From assembly GCA_015680685.1 (NCBI GenBank), contig MNCI01026283.1, positions 142,171 to 206,170 of the forward strand: a stretch of DNA of 64,000 nucleotides, read 5' to 3'. Positions 60,601-64,000 of this stretch are shown here, one piece after another (the first letter of the stretch is position 1; the number at the start of each line of letters is the position of its first letter). Position numbers and translations under genes: made by a program. Under the pieces are notes generated by a model that worked only from the letters and a program-made list of their open reading frames with translations, was not told the origin of the DNA and made no database searches. Source of the stretch: Gnetum montanum (lineage: Eukaryota > Streptophyta > Gnetopsida > Gnetales > Gnetaceae).

Positions 60601-61404
60601 GCAATCAAAATCAAGATGTTAGCCCCCTCCATATCACATCAGGTACCTGATGGGATAAACCTTATGTTCTTAATTTACTATTAGGGTAATGATAACCTTT
60701 TCAAGAATGTGATCATCAAACAGTAAAAACTATGCTTACACATAAAAAACGTTAATCGTTTTTCTTAACAGGAATGGATCACTTAGCTAATGCCTTCCAG
60801 GTGTCTGAAATGATACATTTATTCATCAAGTGCAACAAATTATACCAACAAAAAAATTATTCATGAATTCAGAGCTTCTGCATGTGAAAATGTTTTATGC
60901 TTTCAGCCTTTCATAAATGCAACGTTAACTTGTAAGCTGACACTTGAAACCAAACTGATTCAGTCAACAAGTTTGGAAGCGTACTGATCAAAAACAGTAT
61001 TAAAAACAACTATTTAAAAAATCTATTTCACGTAAAGGAATATCAAAAAATAGATGGGAAATAAGATTAAAGATGATATGAACAAATTACAAATAAACAA
61101 GGAATTAGCTCACAAGGAATTAACTCTTTATAGAGGCTGATGGTAAAATAGAACTCATATAACTGGCTCATTTTATTGGGACAAGGCTAAGGCTAAGATC
61201 TATCATGATAATTTAAAAAATTCAGGTATCTACACAGTAACCGATTTCCAGAGAACTCAGCACCACAACTAAAGTGCTGAAAACAGTGGCATGATTTCGT
61301 CCTCCAGAACAATCATCTTCGAAGATAATATCCTCCTTGAATCTGACTTTCTTTCCCTTTTTCTGGGTCTTCTCACTCAATAACAGAGCCTGAGTTGCAG
61401 CCAT
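54699..61404 (-). CDS. ERD6-like sugar transporter (major facilitator superfamily), 18 exons
   Basis: Exons on the minus strand: 61404-61234, 60590-60528, 60045-59956, 59845-59786, 59217-59152, 58972-58907, 58809-58734, 58620-58556, 58139-58047, 57893-57813, 57713-57629, 57521-57475, 56667-56605, 56521-56462, 56088-56044, 55925-55866, 55741-55627, 54832-54699. They join to 1440 bp (479 codons plus TGA) with all GT-AG borders and no internal stop. TAA lies directly before the ATG. Family: plant monosaccharide/H+ symporter-like proteins, often at the tonoplast. Motifs: ADYVGRKG (101-108), VPIYISEISPKNLRG (151-165), PESPRWL (213-219), QQLGG (286-290), GMAGIPW (386-392), PETKGKTLEE (457-466); length typical, 12 membrane helices expected. 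Odd points: 'GGFGAI' replaces the usual 'GG(V/I)NGI', losing the sugar-contacting Asn. MAKLGRQLLL replaces the usual D-K-x-GRRPLL. An intact but diverged paralogue is likely; substrate unknown. Confidence 0.93.
61040..61205 (+). mobile_element. RTE-type LINE tail in intron 1 of the transporter
   Basis: Plus-strand reading gives DDMNKLQINKELAHKELTLYRG and RTHITGSFYWDKAKAKIYHD, matching the 53220-53335 tail (MQINKNLALHRGQ, KRAHIANLIC.DKA). Antisense to the gene, ending about 30 bp from the exon 1 donor. Confidence 0.6.
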
Positions 61405-62500
61405 TTAAAGGTATTCAGGTACAATGATAATCACAGTGGAGAGAAAAAAGCTGATGAATTGCAACTGATATGAATCTAGTATAATTCAAATTTAAAGTGT
61501 CTTGAAAATATGATGGTACAAAGATGCTAATATGATAACTGCTATGATACTATATCTACCCTATGAATCCCAGACTTTTGCACTTTTTGGCCAGAAGAAT
61601 CATAGATGAAAAGTTGTAAGCATTAAAGAATGACAGGCCCACGTTCTCCGAGCAGAATTTTCAACATTTTAAACAGAACTTTTCAAGAGCCAGAATCTGC
61701 ATTTGGCAAAAACTTACCCATCACACTATCCTTCAAGATTAGAGGGCAGTGCATGCTGAAATTTCAGTGGATCATCGTGGCAGCTCAGAGTTCTGCAGAG
61801 CTAGTGGGAATGTAAAATTATTAATATATCCACGTGCATTCATGGAGGAAAGAAATTTCACGGGGCATTTCTGCGTTGTGTGTTGTGGGCAAACACATAA
61901 ACTAGTCATTCATGCAGAACAAGTTGCATGGTTTCCATGAAATTCAGATTAGAATATCATTTCAGCATGGAATCTTCTGGTTGATAAGCGGAGCTGCGAA
62001 TCGGTGGGAAAGCTGAATATACCTGTATAGCATGATCTGTTGGTGTTGTCTGATTGGTGATTAGATATGTACGATTCAGATCCTCCGACACTTGTTCTTT
62101 GATATTGAATGTGTTTTTTTCAAACTTATGCTGTCAATTTGATCATTTTTTGGTGTTTAAATAACAGCAGCAGATTCATGTTGATGCCACTGTTTGCTTC
62201 CACTCTGGACATATCCACGTCATCCCTGGTTGAGAATATTTATGTTTGCATCAGCCCATGTGCAAATGTAGATGGTGCAACTGCCTTTCTACCTGATTGG
62301 TTTTCTCAGAAACGATCATTTAATTTTTTTAATAAAATTCTTATGTTTTTAAATGATTTACCAAGCTTGTGCCTTTTTCTTTAAAATTTTAAATAGTAAA
62401 AGTAAGTGACTAAGTGCATATGGTAAATGAATGAGTAAAAGCCTAATCACTTTAAGGGTGTCAGAATCTGAAATAATTGAAACATGGGTACACCCCAACG
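61405..62500 (-). promoter_or_regulatory. Upstream region of the transporter gene
   Basis: Contains the presumed 5' UTR and promoter. I could not settle on a TATA box or transcription start. The short open stretches here (for example 62109-62384) have no recognisable product. Confidence 0.4.
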
Positions 62501-62665
62501 GCTATAGAAGTTTGTAGCTCCTTGCTACTTAGTAGAATTGAACCTTTGGCCTATTAGGTTTATAGAAGTTTATAACTCAATACTACTTAGTAGAACTGAA
62601 CCTGTGACTTGGGGTTACCAAGCCAAGACCCATACCACTCAATTAACACTTCATTGTTAAAGCCT
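62500..62665 (-). mobile_element. SINE-like sequence with tRNA-related head
   Basis: Minus strand: TTAATTGAGTGGTATGGGTC resembles a Pol III A box region and CACAGGTTCAGTTCTACT a B box, about 40 bp apart. A second B-box-like AAGGTTCAATTCTACT lies 58 bp on, because 62503-62560 and 62561-62618 are imperfect tandem copies. No clear target duplication seen. Confidence 0.4.
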
Positions 62666-62767
62666 AATCTCTGTGAGTAGATGTGGTCAAGAAATGCATC
62701 TCTTCCAAGTTAAAAATAAGCATGTTTTTCACTACAAATAATAGTCTCTATCTAAAAATACGTATTG

Positions 62768-63121
62768 CAAATAGAGAACGTAACCTTTTTTTAAGTATTG
62801 AAAAGAAGTTTAAAATGCCAAATCTGAATAAGCAATCCTAAATCTCTTACTTTAGGAGCTGAAGGGATTACAATAATTATATGGGATCATCAAAGAAAGA
62901 GCGCTGAATAGCTAATGCATCTTGTCTTTTTGCACACATCAAGGGATAAATATTTGACAAAACAAATAAGCTATATACAAACCATAATAGATTATTAAGC
63001 CACAATTTTCAGATTGAATCAAAATCCACTCATTTTGAAGTTACAATTGAAGTAACTATAACTTCATAAAATACCATTTCTGAATTCACTACTTAACTAC
63101 AAGTTAATGGACTAACATAGA
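62768..63121 (+). repeat. Dispersed repeat, copy 2 (uninterrupted)
   Basis: Same orientation and near-full match to 8286-8638. Here the sequence continues on both sides (gtattg before; aacatttgtttgg after), so it shows the empty site for F's insertion at caaat and for A's insertion near cataga. Confidence 0.85.
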
Positions 63122-64000
63122 ACATTTGTTTGGCAAGAATCATTATCTTTTAAAAACATAGCTATTCTTTGTTCTTATATGAGAACAGAAATTTTAAAAT
63201 AGTAAAGGCTCCTCAAGAATTATTGATAGTTGAGGCCATATATTATAAAAGAAAGGATGATAGAGGCAAGGTAATCTTATCTTTTTAAATTTTTCATTTC
63301 ATGTTGTTCAAGTTAGGCTTTTGCTCATCCTTAACAAGATGAGCATTGACGTTGTGGGTAATGATCCTTCAAGTTTTTATTTTCCATTTTTATTATGCCA
63401 TAAAAGAAAATTCAAATAAGAAACTAGTTAACAAACAAAGATCAAAATAAAAGGAAAAAGTTTTCATAAACAAAAAACAATAGCATAAAGATATTTCAAG
63501 TATAATTGAACTTGCAACTTCTTACCTATGAGATAACAAAATTATTTTTTGAAAAAACATGGTATTATTAGTAATAAACATAAAACATACTAAGTAGGAT
63601 TTGAAAATAAAGAAGAGAAAAAAATGAACTGAATATTTTTTTTTTTTCTAGAAAGATTTCATAAATTGCTTAATTTTTGTTAAAATAGGTGACAAAGCCA
63701 ACCGGCAAAATAACTTTAGTCTCTACTAACATTATTAGAATGAATTTTGAGTTCAAAGGCTTTTCTCATTTTTCTATAACTCTTCTATTACGCAGAGAAC
63801 TTTACTACTATATACTAACTACCTTTGATTTTAAAGCAAATATCATTTTCTATGTGTTCCATAAGAGGTGATTTAGAAATTTATTCTATCATGTATATCA
63901 TTTGAGTGTTTTGTTCCTCTAATAGAATAATTTCTACTATGTAACATTTACCATGAATGCTAGATTTTATAAAAATGCTATTATTTAAAATATTTTTTAT
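63122..64000. other. AT-rich sequence without recognised features
   Basis: Long A/T tracts, no gene or element seen. The left part may belong to the dispersed repeat, whose boundary is unknown. Confidence 0.45.

Noticed and set aside
62109-62384. 91-codon frame upstream of the transporter
   Set aside because: No recognisable motif and an AT-rich tail; chance open stretch.

Overview
The window looks like nuclear DNA from a land plant, probably a seed plant with a large repeat-rich genome. It holds one spliced gene with 18 exons, a plant-type sugar transporter. About 47 kb of stacked LTR retrotransposons fill the left three quarters, and there are degenerate RTE-type LINE pieces. Most reading frames in the left part are broken retroelement genes. 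I cannot name the species. Nothing bacterial, viral or organellar was seen.

Layout, left to right. (1) Element F (+, runs off the left edge to 8285) has gag and a second ORF (ORF2) but no pol. (2) 8286-8638 is a copy of a dispersed repeat whose second copy is at 62768-63121. (3) Element A (-, 8639-45029) is an Athila/Tat-like Ty3/gypsy element. Read on the minus strand it runs LTR, PBS, gag, protease, RT, integrase, spacer, ORF2, polypurine tract (PPT), LTR. It is cut apart by later insertions: element B (+, 8780-17131, target-site duplication gttat), solo LTR C (+, 17204-18089, duplication atagt) and element D (+, 26351-41583). D was itself split by element E (+, 28542-37137, duplication tgata). 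(4) 45030-46796 is the start of another minus-strand element, G, and 46805-47676 is a plus-strand LTR, H. (5) 47677-54500 is AT-rich and contains a decayed RTE LINE (48595-50655) and a separate LINE 3' tail. (6) 54699-61404 (-) is an apparently intact ERD6-like sugar transporter of 479 residues. (7) 61405-64000 holds its upstream region, a SINE-like tRNA-related head, and the second dispersed-repeat copy.

How the retroelements relate. F, B, D, A, C, G and H share LTR ends (TGATGA...TCATCA), and where a 5' leader is present it has a PBS derived from TGGCGCCGTTGCCGGGGA. F and B keep gag and ORF2 but lack pol. D keeps only gag. A has all parts although every frame is broken, so intact relatives of A are the natural candidates to mobilise the others. 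E belongs to a different family, with gag and protease but no RT.

The most interesting signal is at ORF2. In F, B and A, ORF2 is preceded by a copy of that element's own LTR U3 module, followed by a TATA box, a PPT-like tract and a possible leader intron whose 3' splice site abuts the ORF2 ATG. The module in A differs in sequence from that in F and B, and in each case it resembles that element's own U3. This suggests a dedicated internal promoter for ORF2 that has tracked changes in the LTR. ORF2 would encode a protein with a globular N-terminal part, a Pro/Gln-rich linker and a long coiled coil.
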